Origin: Blautia luti
GTDB taxonomy: Bacteria; Bacillota; Clostridia; Lachnospirales; Lachnospiraceae
Direction: 5' to 3'
Assembly (NCBI RefSeq): GCF_013304735.1
Contig: NZ_JAAITI010000011.1
Coordinates: 1 to 64,000, forward strand
Length of the DNA stretch: 64,000 nt
Below are positions 33,900 to 41,379 of the stretch, one piece after another (the first letter of the stretch is position 1; every line of letters begins with the position of its first letter). Under the pieces are notes generated by a model that saw only the letters and a list, made by a program, of their open reading frames with translations, searched no databases and was not told where the DNA came from. Position numbers and translations under genes: made by a program.

Positions 33900-34160
33900 G
33901 ATGTGCGATTACACTTTTTAACCGGCTGTCCCTTCCGGTTATATAAAGTGCTGCGACTATCTTTGATAGAGAGCCAACAGATATCTTTGATGTCTGTACG
34001 AGGGTATGGGGAATCGGAATCCCCATCAAGAGGTTTACCCGGAGGTATGCCGTAGCCATAAAATGGCGATACGGTAATACCTGGGTGGATCTTGCTCTAA
34101 TCTACGAACCCTCTTACATATACAAAAGATGGAGGGGGAAAATACAGGGTGTGAGAGAAA
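33900..34160. other. candidate oriT region with three inverted repeats
   Basis: This 260-base gene-free stretch lies directly upstream of the MobC-like and relaxase genes. It contains dyads at 33977-33997 (ACAGATA/TGTCTGT), 34007-34025 (TGGGGA/TCCCCA) and 34045-34080 (CCGTAGCCAT against ATGGC-GA-TACGG). Stacked dyads next to mob genes are the usual look of a relaxase origin. The nick site cannot be placed from sequence alone. The stretch to 34283 is AT-rich with nothing else recognised. Confidence 0.5.
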
Positions 34161-34324
34161 AGAATTTTAGAAAAATCAAAATAACTCAAAAACTTGACTT
34201 TTAACAAATACATAATTTTTCTCTAAATCCGAAAAAAATTGCATATCAGAGGCTGTATTTTCACCCTCCTTCTTTTGTATATATGAAAGATATTTTTTTA
34301 TGTACGAAGGAAGGAGGTTTTTTC

Positions 34325-34549
34325 ATGCCTAAAGTCAGAAAAGAAATTCCAGAATTGGAAAAGCTGGTGCAGGTCGGAAGAAAGAAATTTGTCCGTTATG
34401 AGGAAGGGGCACAATTATATTCTATGGGGTTGCATACATTTCAGGAATTAGCGAAAGATGCGAAAGCAGTCTATCATGTGAAGAGAGTTGTTCTGGTCAA
34501 TACAGAGATTGTGGATGAATATCTTGAAAATTTCAGAGATGAATTATAA
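34325..34549 (+). CDS. DUF6462-family protein (excisionase-like position)
   Basis: A 74-residue protein (MPKVRKEIPELEKLVQVGRK, KFVRYEEGAQLYSMGLHTFQ, ending VDEYLENFRDEL) with an AAGGAGG site six bases before the ATG. The fold looks like a small winged-helix, MerR/excisionase-like DNA binder. Proteins of this type lie just before the integrase in Tn1549-like elements and may act in excision. Two related, decayed copies lie at 52435-52791. Confidence 0.75.
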   Translation: MPKVRKEIPELEKLVQVGRKKFVRYEEGAQLYSMGLHTFQELAKDAKAVYHVKRVVLVNTEIVDEYLENFRDEL

Positions 34550-34583
34550 AAAATAAAATGTAATACATGAGGAGCAAAACACG

Positions 34584-34612
34584 TTGACTTGTTGTCGGAC
34601 ATAAAGTATAAT
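34584..34612 (+). promoter_or_regulatory. promoter of the ribbon-helix-helix / integrase unit
   Basis: TTGACT and TATAAT are separated by exactly 17 bases. A small palindrome TGTC-G-GACA lies in the spacer and could be an operator for the RHH protein encoded just downstream. Confidence 0.75.
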
Positions 34613-34638
34613 AGTGTTGTAAGGAAGGAGGAAATAGT

Positions 34639-34815
34639 ATGGCAAAGATGGGAAGACCAAAGAGTGATGATCCCATGAATTATCGTTTCACCATCCGTTT
34701 CTCCAATGCTGAGCAGAAGCAATTGGAAGCTTATGCTGAAAAGTACGATCTTACAAAAGGGCAGGTGCTTAAGAAAGGATTGGAACTATTATACCGACAG
34801 GATAAGCACAGCTAA
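34639..34815 (+). CDS. small ribbon-helix-helix DNA-binding protein
   Basis: A 58-residue protein (MAKMGRPKSDDPMNYRFTIR, FSNAEQKQLEAYAEKYDLTK, GQVLKKGLELLYRQDKHS) with an AAGGAGG site before the ATG. The GRPK start, the beta strand YRFTIRF and two helices are the CopG/Arc-type RHH pattern. It lies 30 bases upstream of the integrase, so it probably tunes integrase expression. The promoter at 34584 serves both. Confidence 0.75.
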   Translation: MAKMGRPKSDDPMNYRFTIRFSNAEQKQLEAYAEKYDLTKGQVLKKGLELLYRQDKHS

Positions 34816-34845
34816 GATGCTCCTCACGATTAGTGAGGTGAGAGG

Positions 34846-36072
34846 ATGGCAAAATCAAGAAAAGACAGCCGGGGGTATGTGTTGCGAACCGGTGAGAGTC
34901 AGAGAAAAGACGGTCGCTATTCTTATTCTTATACAGATTTAGATAAAAATAGACGAACTGTTTACGCAAAAACATTGGTTGAACTCAGAGCAAAAGAAAG
35001 AAAAATCATCCGCGACAAAGAAGATGGACTGAATCCGCAGCTGGCTGACAGGATGACGCTGAATGAACTGTATGATCGGTTTATCGAACAGAAATATGAT
35101 TTGAAACCATCAACAAAAGTGAATTATCTCTATATGTATAATCACTTTGTCAGACCAACATTTGGAAAAAGACTGATTGGTAAGATCAAATATTCTGATG
35201 TGAAAAAATTCTATTATCGTATTATCCTGGATGAAGAAATGAAAGCAAATACGCTGGATAGTATACATACACAGTTGCATCCGGCATTCCAGATGGCTGT
35301 AAGGGATGGACTGCTCAGACAAAATCCAACAGACGGATTAATGGCAGAAATCAAAAAGAGCCATATCTGGGAAGATAATCCGAGACATGCGCTTACGATT
35401 CCACAGCAGAAAGCTTTTATGGATTACTTAAAAGCCCATCGGGAATATCAAGGATGGGTACCTATTATAACGGTCCTTCTTGGAACAGGAATGCGAATTG
35501 GTGAATGCATCGGTCTTCGATGGGATGACCTGGATTTTGAAAAGCGCATTATCAGTGTGAATCATACTTTTATCTACAGACCTGATGAAAACAGAAAATC
35601 GGTCAAGCATATTTCTACACCAAAGACGATTTCAGGACGGAGAACTATTCCGATGATCGATGAAGTGTTCAATGCTTTTTTGGATGAGTATGAGATCCAA
35701 AAGTGCATTGGCTTTTCCTCAGAAGAGATTGATGGATATTCAAATTTCGTTTTTGTAACGGCAACCGGAACGGTATATTTACCAAATGCAGTTAATCGAG
35801 CGATTGAAAGGGCAAGAGTTGCATATAACAAAGAAGAAATAGAAAAAGCAGAGAAAGAGGATAGAGAACCACTCATTATCCCTCATTTTTCAGCTCATCA
35901 TTTGAGGCACACATTCTGCACAAGACTGTGTGAGAATGAATCGAATTTGAAGGTGATCCAAAGTATCATGGGTCACTCAGATATTACAACAACCATGGAT
36001 GTTTATGCGGAAGCGACACAGGAGAAAAAGCAGGAAATTGTTGCAAATCTCCAGGGAAAGATTATAATATAA
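34846..36072 (+). CDS. int: Tn916-family tyrosine integrase of the ICE
   Basis: A 408-residue tyrosine recombinase. The N-terminal arm-binding domain (YSYTDLDKNRRTVYAKTLVE) and a SAM-like core-binding domain (TLNELYDRFIEQKYDLK) are followed by the catalytic domain. Arg is in GTGMRIGECIGLRW, His-x-x-Arg in HHLRHTF, and His/Tyr in GHSDITTTMDVYAE. All are intact, so the element may still move. It is the last gene of the ICE, pointing to the nearby end at about 36.1-36.2 kb. Confidence 0.93.
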   Translation: MAKSRKDSRGYVLRTGESQRKDGRYSYSYTDLDKNRRTVYAKTLVELRAKERKIIRDKEDGLNPQLADRMTLNELYDRFIEQKYDLKPSTKVNYLYMYNHFVRPTFGKRLIGKIKYSDVKKFYYRIILDEEMKANTLDSIHTQLHPAFQMAVRDGLLRQNPTDGLMAEIKKSHIWEDNPRHALTIPQQKAFMDYLKAHREYQGWVPIITVLLGTGMRIGECIGLRWDDLDFEKRIISVNHTFIYRPDENRKSVKHISTPKTISGRRTIPMIDEVFNAFLDEYEIQKCIGFSSEEIDGYSNFVFVTATGTVYLPNAVNRAIERARVAYNKEEIEKAEKEDREPLIIPHFSAHHLRHTFCTRLCENESNLKVIQSIMGHSDITTTMDVYAEATQEKKQEIVANLQGKIII

Positions 36073-36079
36073 GTAGAGA

Positions 36080-36197
36080 ATTGTCTTGTTACTTGAAGAG
36101 ACAATCTATATATCAAAACAATTTGTACAACACGAATGACACAGCTGACTTGTGGCTCTATGGACCTCAGTGGAAGACCAAAAAAATCGGTTTTTGG
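36080..36197. other. probable ICE end: inverted repeats behind the integrase
   Basis: ATTGTCT at 36080-36086 and AGACAAT at 36099-36105 form a perfect 7-bp dyad. At 36178-36197 lies CCAAAAAAATCGGTTTTTGG, an A-run/T-run dyad like the AT-rich target junctions used by Tn916-type integrases. The recognisable metG fragment begins shortly after. I infer that the ICE end is in or near this stretch; the exact base cannot be fixed without the empty site. Confidence 0.4.
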
Positions 36198-36266
36198 ATG
36201 TGTACGGTGCCTGACGGAGCTCGGCGGACAAGGGTGGAAGGAATCGTTCAATTAATCCCGACAATG

Positions 36267-36755
36267 AAGTCCCTGGACGCTGATAAGAAAACTGGAAAGT
36301 CAACAAATGGCACTTCCGAAGAAGCTGCTCCGGCGAATGATAACAACGGATTCTTTACTGCAAACGAGAAGATTGACTTCTCCAACGTAAAAGTAGAGCC
36401 GCTGTTCGAAGAAGCAGTTGACTTTGATACCTTCAGCAAATCTGATTTCAGAGCTGTTAAGGTTAAAGAGTGTGTTGCAGTACCGAAGTCCAAGAAACTC
36501 CTTCAGTTCACACTGGACGACGGAACAGGCACAGATCGTACAATTTTAAGCGGTATTCACGCTTATTACGAGCCGGAAGAACTGGTAGGCAAGACACTGA
36601 TCGCTATCACAAACCTTCCACCACGTAAGATGATGGGAATCGAGTCCTGCGGTATGCTGCTTAGCGCAGTAAACAACCTTAAGGATTCCGAAGATGAAGA
36701 ACTGCATCTGATCATGGTTGATAACCATATCCCGGCTGGTGCAAAGCTGTACTAG
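36267..36755 (+). pseudogene. metG: C-terminal tRNA-binding domain of methionyl-tRNA synthetase, cut off from the rest of metG
   Basis: The frame encodes the C-terminal linker and complete EMAPII/Trbp111-type OB-fold of MetG: VDFDTFSKSDFRAVKVKECV, VPKSKKLLQFTLDDG, ILSGIHAYYEPEELVGKT, NLPPRKMMGIESCGM, ending AGAKLY. No catalytic domain precedes it: upstream of about 36.3 kb the frame passes into ICE-end sequence. Either the ICE split metG, with the 5' part beyond the window, or this is a displaced 3' copy. Bases 36648-36755 recur in diverged form at 52051-52152. Confidence 0.75.
36714..36730 (+). repeat. att-like core, left copy
   Basis: ATGGTTGATAACCATAT occurs here and identically at 52111-52127, each time in the last codons of a metG 3' end. 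ATGGTT and AACCAT are perfect 6-bp inverted arms around GAT, the shape of a tyrosine-recombinase core site. Confidence 0.6.
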
Positions 36756-36941
36756 AATGATGTAAGGATGTACCGTTTTACTAAAATAACGGGATGTACT
36801 TCATTTGGTCAAATCCATATAAAACAGTGATTTACATCAAACTTACATTATTTGATGCGTGAATTTGTGCAAGCACGAAAAAATTGCATAATTATTTGAT
36901 GCGAAACTGATTTAGGATAAGTAGAATTTAATATTGTATAA

Positions 36942-37013
36942 AGAGGCGTTTTTAAGTTACCCCTGTGATATAGCATTAGCTGTACGGTAACTTAGAAGCG
37001 TCTCTATTTTTTT
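36942..37013 (+). ncRNA. long hairpin with T-run: terminator or small RNA
   Basis: Arms of about 20 bases (AGAGGCG...AAGTTACC with GGTAACTT...CGTCTCT) pair almost fully around a 23-base loop and end in seven T. It follows the metG fragment by 190 bases, with a TATAAA-like box just before the stem. The long loop is unusual for a plain terminator. The rest of 36756-37120 is AT-rich with no gene seen. Confidence 0.45.
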
Positions 37014-37120
37014 GGAAGTTATATGAGTGCAACAAAGATTATATTGAAAAAACTAGTTTTATTTTCTGTCCTGCTCATTTTAAGCGAACGGTTACAGTAA
37101 CTGTTCAACTGGGGTGATGA

Positions 37121-37340
37121 ATTGATTGTAGGAAACATTATCGGCAAAAAAGCACTTGCAGGAGTCGATGCAGCACATTAATTTACAATTTGTTTATCAC
37201 CGTTATTGTTGGTTTCACTTCCGGCTTATCAGTTCACTTTCGGGGGCTGTATTAATAGTACCGATTTTGAAAGCACTCAATATACCGACGGATTTATTTG
37301 AATATGCGAGGGAATATCTGGGAGGACAATGCGTAATGTA
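37121..37340 (+). pseudogene. decayed MATE-family transporter fragment
   Basis: Pieces of a MATE transporter N-terminus appear in different frames: VGNIIGKKALAGVDAA, then a stop, then ITVIVGFTSGLSV, then LKALNIPTDLFEYAREYLGG. Frameshifts, a stop and internal loss make it a pseudogene. It is unrelated in position to the intact MATE gene at 56291. Confidence 0.65.
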
Positions 37341-37569
37341 AGAAGCCGGATGAAGAATGAACTGGAGTATCGGATAAATGAGAAGCAGGAAAATTGTATT
37401 CGGTTAAAAGACTGATGGGTGGCAGAGTGATTAAGAAAAACAGAATTTTTATAGATACCTTATCTGCCGTTTGCCACCTGCCAGTGTATAAATAATAAAA
37501 AAGATTGCGAACTGCTTGGAATTTGCAATCAAACGAAATATAATGAAGAAAAAAGAGGAGGCGATATCT

Positions 37570-37878
37570 ATGGCAAGAACAGCAAATGTATTTGCACGTG
37601 TTGAGCCTGAAGTGAAAGAACAGGCAGAGCAGGTACTTGATCGACTTGGTATTCCAATGTCCAATGCGGTAGGAATGTTTCTGAGACAGATTGTACTCCA
37701 GAGAGGAATTCCTTTTGAAATGAAACTTCCGGCTTATGAGGAACCTGTTGCGTATGGTTCTTTTACAAAGGAACAGTTCGATGCAGAAATAGAAAAAGGC
37801 ATGGAAGATATTAAAGCTGGCAGAGTATATTCAGCAGATGAAGTTGAAGCAGAAATGAAACGGGAATTTGGAATATGA
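37570..37878 (+). CDS. RelB/DinJ-family antitoxin
   Basis: A 102-residue antitoxin. An N-terminal ribbon-helix-helix (TANVFARVEPEVKEQAEQVL, RLGIPMSNAVGMFLRQI) is followed by a flexible toxin-binding tail (SFTKEQFDAEIEKGMEDIKA). The ATG at 37570 follows AGAGGAGG. The gene overlaps the toxin start (ATGA), the classic TA layout. The toxin is inactivated, so this antitoxin is an orphan that may still bind DNA or neutralise related toxins. Confidence 0.87.
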   Translation: MARTANVFARVEPEVKEQAEQVLDRLGIPMSNAVGMFLRQIVLQRGIPFEMKLPAYEEPVAYGSFTKEQFDAEIEKGMEDIKAGRVYSADEVEAEMKREFGI

Positions 37879-38141
37879 AATATAAAGTGATGTATACAGC
37901 AGGAGCCAAAAGAGGTCTGAGAAATATTTTCAGATATATTTCATAGGAACTGTTAGCTCCAGAGAACGCTGCCGGACAGACAGATCGAATTATGGCTGCC
38001 ATTCGAAAGCTGGACACCATGCCGAATAGAAACCGGCTTTATGAGGAAGAACCATGGCATAGTAGAGGACTTCGGTTTGAAGAAATGCCGTATAATAACA
38101 CAGAATTGTTAGATATATTGATGAAACGTTTGAAAAAGTAA
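37875..38141 (+). pseudogene. RelE/ParE/YafQ-type toxin, inactivated
   Basis: The frame starts MKYKVMYTAGAKRGLRNIFR and has an in-frame TAG after YIS. It then resumes in the same frame with ELLAPENAAGQTDRIMAAIR, TMPNRNRLYEEEPWHSRGLR and F. The usual C-terminal catalytic part is missing: after LRF the sequence jumps to a short tail whose other frame reads RYIDETFEKV, suggesting an internal deletion. Both lesions would abolish mRNA interferase activity. Confidence 0.75.
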
Positions 38142-38161
38142 CGTTGGCAAAAAAGATAGTG

Positions 38162-38202
38162 AAGGCTTAGAGTGGCAGTGCACCATCTAAGCCTTGTTTT
38201 TT
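38162..38202 (+). terminator. terminator after the broken TA pair
   Basis: AAGGCTTAGA (38162-38171) pairs with TCTAAGCCTT (38186-38195); six T follow shortly after. Confidence 0.75.
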
Positions 38203-38258
38203 GAGAAGTGAAAGTAAATTCTGCGTTATAAAGTTTCGAGAAAACGAAAGTTTCATGA

Positions 38259-38287
38259 TTGTAAAACGGCAGCTTTAATGCTAGAAT
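38259..38287 (+). promoter_or_regulatory. promoter of the NurA-HerA-GHKL-radical SAM operon
   Basis: TTGTAA and TAGAAT are 17 bases apart, 37 bases before the XRE gene. Just upstream TTTCG (38234-38238) and CGAAA (38245-38249) form a dyad within a doubled AAAGTTTC, a candidate operator for the XRE protein. Confidence 0.65.
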
Positions 38288-38323
38288 GTACATATATCTT
38301 GCTGTATTGATAGGGGATCAGAA

Positions 38324-38545
38324 ATGGTAAATTATAATAACTTATGGGTTGTTATGAAGCAAAAGAAAATGACCAAAACGGAATTGAGATTGGCAGCAAA
38401 ACTGAGTACAAGTACTTTTGCAAAGCTGAGTAAGAATGAGATGGTTTCACTAGAGGTGCTTGTTCGTTTATGTTATGTTTTGGGATGTCAATTAAGTGAT
38501 ATTTGTTTTATCCCGAATGCGAAAGAGGGGGACAGCATTGAGTAA
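38324..38545 (+). CDS. XRE-family HTH regulator of the candidate defence operon
   Basis: A 73-residue minimal Cro/C1 protein (NNLWVVMKQKKMTKTELRLA, AKLSTSTFAKLSKNEMVSLE, VLVRLCYVLGCQLSDICFI). It has no effector domain. It is the first gene of the operon, and its last codons overlap the nuclease gene, so its level is tied to that of the system. A repressor role by binding the upstream dyad is inferred. It could keep a toxic nuclease/ATPase system quiet, as XRE regulators do in several phage-defence operons. Confidence 0.85.
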   Translation: MVNYNNLWVVMKQKKMTKTELRLAAKLSTSTFAKLSKNEMVSLEVLVRLCYVLGCQLSDICFIPNAKEGDSIE

Positions 38546-39683
38546 TATAATGGACATTATTGCAAAAGAGACAAATGGAAAAAGTTATAAGACATTTAAG
38601 TATACTTATGAAGGATCAGATGTGTTATCTTTTGCTTATGATGATCATCAAGAAATAACATGGGAACGATACGGAGAAACTGTACCTCCAAATGGGTCTA
38701 TCAATTTGAAAAGAAAGGCAGATTCTATTGCAAACGATAAACCATTATTTGGATTTTTTTTAGATGGATCACGACACACATATAAAGTTGATGATATCGC
38801 ATACAAAAATAAGGTATATCCAGTTATTGCGGGACAGGTAGGCGTTAGCTGCTGTCAACGTATAGATAAAGTAATGCATAGTTATGAGTTTGATCGTAGG
38901 CTGGCAATTGCGTTGCCTAAAGTTGCAAGCCAGAGTGATTGGAATAAAAAAGTTTTTTTTGCAAATCTCTGTAAAAAACTTAATGAGGAATCTTATTTAG
39001 AAACAATAGGAATTCAATTTACAGATGTTATTCCATATGCAACAAAAGTTGATGAGTTTGATCGTATAGAAGGAAAAGGAATAGCGGTTATTCAGGATTT
39101 GATGATTCAAAGAGAAGTAGCCATGGTGACTAAATTGGTAGCTGAACATAAAATCAATAATAGAAGATATTTGCTCAAAGATGGCTCGTTGGAATACAGA
39201 GTAGATCATTTAAGAAATGACAGAGAAAAGCGTCAGTTTCAAAAGAATTTTAGTTTTGTTGTTGGAGTATCAAAATCATTTAATCCAGAAAACTGTAAAG
39301 ATAAGAAAGGTAAGAATAATTCAAATATGATTGCTGATCTTCCGCTATATCATAGAACTCCAGTGAGTATGTATAGTTCTCCACGACTTGAAGGAATGAG
39401 ATATGCTGTATGGTATTTGAGAATAAGAGATAAAAGATATACGACAAATACTTTTGATGGCATTTTAAAAATAGAAAAAATATTGGTTACAGATGAACAG
39501 ATTCATAATGGCTTAGAAACAGAAGAAGTGGATTTAATTTCAGCAAACATAATAAATGAAAGAAATCCTGTCTGCTATGGAGCTGACAGTAGATGGGCAA
39601 ATCACTTGTATCCGGTTTATGTGACAGAGTGTTTTGCAAAAAGTAAGTATCTTAGTGATACAATGTTTTTGAATCTTTTTTAG
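38538..39683 (+). CDS. nurA: NurA-family nuclease
   Basis: A 381-residue protein with the NurA pattern. GFFLDGSRH near residue 76 (the metal-binding Asp-Gly-Ser), a middle region IQDLMIQREVAMV, YLLKDGSLEYR with Asp215, and VVGVSKSFNP with Lys246. NurA enzymes are 5'-3' exo/endonucleases that work with HerA hexamers on DNA ends. The TTG at 38538, six bases after AGAGGGGG, is the likely start and overlaps the XRE gene; ATG 38550 is an alternative. The ATPase gene follows after 11 bases. The sequence is visibly more AT-rich than the ICE. Confidence 0.82.
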   Translation: MSNIMDIIAKETNGKSYKTFKYTYEGSDVLSFAYDDHQEITWERYGETVPPNGSINLKRKADSIANDKPLFGFFLDGSRHTYKVDDIAYKNKVYPVIAGQVGVSCCQRIDKVMHSYEFDRRLAIALPKVASQSDWNKKVFFANLCKKLNEESYLETIGIQFTDVIPYATKVDEFDRIEGKGIAVIQDLMIQREVAMVTKLVAEHKINNRRYLLKDGSLEYRVDHLRNDREKRQFQKNFSFVVGVSKSFNPENCKDKKGKNNSNMIADLPLYHRTPVSMYSSPRLEGMRYAVWYLRIRDKRYTTNTFDGILKIEKILVTDEQIHNGLETEEVDLISANIINERNPVCYGADSRWANHLYPVYVTECFAKSKYLSDTMFLNLF

Positions 39684-39694
39684 GAGATAGTGTT

Positions 39695-41365
39695 ATGGGA
39701 AAAGTGATAGGAAAAGTAATTGCGACAGAAAAGAATCCATCGACAATAGATGATTTTTATTTTTGGACAAAACAGGATTTGATATTAAACCCTTTCGATG
39801 TTGTGAAAGTTAATCATCTTCAACATAGTGTTTCTTATGGTGTCATTGAAGAAATATCTCATATTACAGATACTGCAAATTTTTTGGCAGATTATGTGTC
39901 GAACGATTTTGGAGATGTCGATGCAACAGAAAATACACATCGTATTGGAATGAACTATGTAAAAGCAAAAGTTATAGGAAATACGGGAAATATATATATT
40001 CCTTTGATTAATAATCAAAAAGTTGAATTGGCAAATGAAGATGAAGTGGCAGAAGCTTTGGGACTTAAAAATGTCAAAAATCCAGTGACATGTGGTTATT
40101 TGGAAATGTATAATGGACACGAGGATAACATCAAGCTGCCGGTTCAAATGGATTCTCGTTTTTTGATTGGTCCAGAAGGGGCACATTTAAACATTTCAGG
40201 AATATCTGGACTTGCAGCAAAAACTTCATATGCTATGTTTCTTTTAAAGGCAATTCAAGATAAGTGCATGAGTAATCCAGAGCAAGACGATGATGTCGCT
40301 TTTGTTTTGTTTAATGTGAAAGGAAAGGACTTGCTTGCTTTGGATGAGCCTAATGAATACGAATCAGTTGCCGAGAAAAATGCAACCTATGCTCTTTATG
40401 AAAAATTACATATGTCAACAGAACCATTTAAGAATGTTCAATATTACTATCCGTATGCAGAAAATAAGATTGGAAATACCTATTTACATAGAGAAGCATA
40501 TGATAACCAAAGAAGTCAGGGAAAAGCACATCTATATAAGTATTCATATGAAGAAGATAAAGACAATTTGGATTTGATGTTTGCAAGTATGGATGATCCA
40601 CAGCAGACAATGGATTCGATTCTGAACTATATTATTTCTAATCAAGGGAGTTTTGGAGGACTTGATGGATGGGACGATTTTTTGGATGAAGTTCAAAAGT
40701 ATTGTAAAGCTGGATCTGGTGGAGATAAGGAAATAACAGTAAACAGTTGGAGAAAATTCAATAGAATTATAAGAAAGTCTATTTATCGAAATGAGATTTT
40801 TGATTCTGTACGAGATAATGGTGAAGAGGTTCGAATTGGAGAAGCGCTGAAACATATAAAAAAGGACGAAGTCCATGTTATTGATATTGCAAAATTAAAT
40901 GAAGATATGCAGGGCTTCGTATTTGGAGATGCGATTAGAGCTATTTATGATTTACAGTTAGGTCAATTTAGTGAAGATAAAGATGTCAATCCGCCGAAAA
41001 AAATAGTTATTTTTATTGATGAGTTAAATAAGTATGCTTCGACTGATACGCCTAAGAGTTCACCAATCTTACGTCAGATTTTAGATATTGCAGAAAGAGG
41101 ACGTTCATTGGGAATAATTCTTTTTTCAGCAGAACAATTTAGAAGTGCTATACATAACCGTGTAACGGGAAACTGTTCTACGCATGCATATGGAAGGACT
41201 AATGCAATCGAAATTGCAAAGCCTGATTATAAATTTGTGCCACCGGTATACAAGAACATGATGACTCGTTTGAAACAAGGTGAATATATAGTACAAAATC
41301 CTGTATTTCGGTCATTACTTAATATTAAATTTCCTAAGCCGATTTACAAACAATATAAACAGTAG
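39695..41365 (+). CDS. herA: HerA-family hexameric ATPase / DNA translocase
   Basis: A 556-residue protein. The N-terminal HAS-barrel-like part (IGKVIATEKNPSTIDDFYFW, FDVVKVNHLQHSVSYGVIEE) precedes the P-loop. This reads GISGLAAKTSYA (K176/T177), a known variant with an extra small residue rather than GxxGxGKT. Walker B is IVIFIDELNKYA near residue 442. A conserved GRTNAIEIAKPDYKF-type segment lies near the end. HerA pumps DNA through a ring and hands it to NurA. The gene order nurA-herA with 11 bases between them makes the pairing secure. Confidence 0.85.
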   Translation: MGKVIGKVIATEKNPSTIDDFYFWTKQDLILNPFDVVKVNHLQHSVSYGVIEEISHITDTANFLADYVSNDFGDVDATENTHRIGMNYVKAKVIGNTGNIYIPLINNQKVELANEDEVAEALGLKNVKNPVTCGYLEMYNGHEDNIKLPVQMDSRFLIGPEGAHLNISGISGLAAKTSYAMFLLKAIQDKCMSNPEQDDDVAFVLFNVKGKDLLALDEPNEYESVAEKNATYALYEKLHMSTEPFKNVQYYYPYAENKIGNTYLHREAYDNQRSQGKAHLYKYSYEEDKDNLDLMFASMDDPQQTMDSILNYIISNQGSFGGLDGWDDFLDEVQKYCKAGSGGDKEITVNSWRKFNRIIRKSIYRNEIFDSVRDNGEEVRIGEALKHIKKDEVHVIDIAKLNEDMQGFVFGDAIRAIYDLQLGQFSEDKDVNPPKKIVIFIDELNKYASTDTPKSSPILRQILDIAERGRSLGIILFSAEQFRSAIHNRVTGNCSTHAYGRTNAIEIAKPDYKFVPPVYKNMMTRLKQGEYIVQNPVFRSLLNIKFPKPIYKQYKQ

Positions 41366-41379
41366 AGGGGTATTTGAAT

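Noticed and set aside
33959-34059. Short minus-strand reading frame upstream of the MobC-like gene as a protein
   Set aside because: It covers the inverted-repeat-rich probable oriT region and its peptide has no protein-like pattern.
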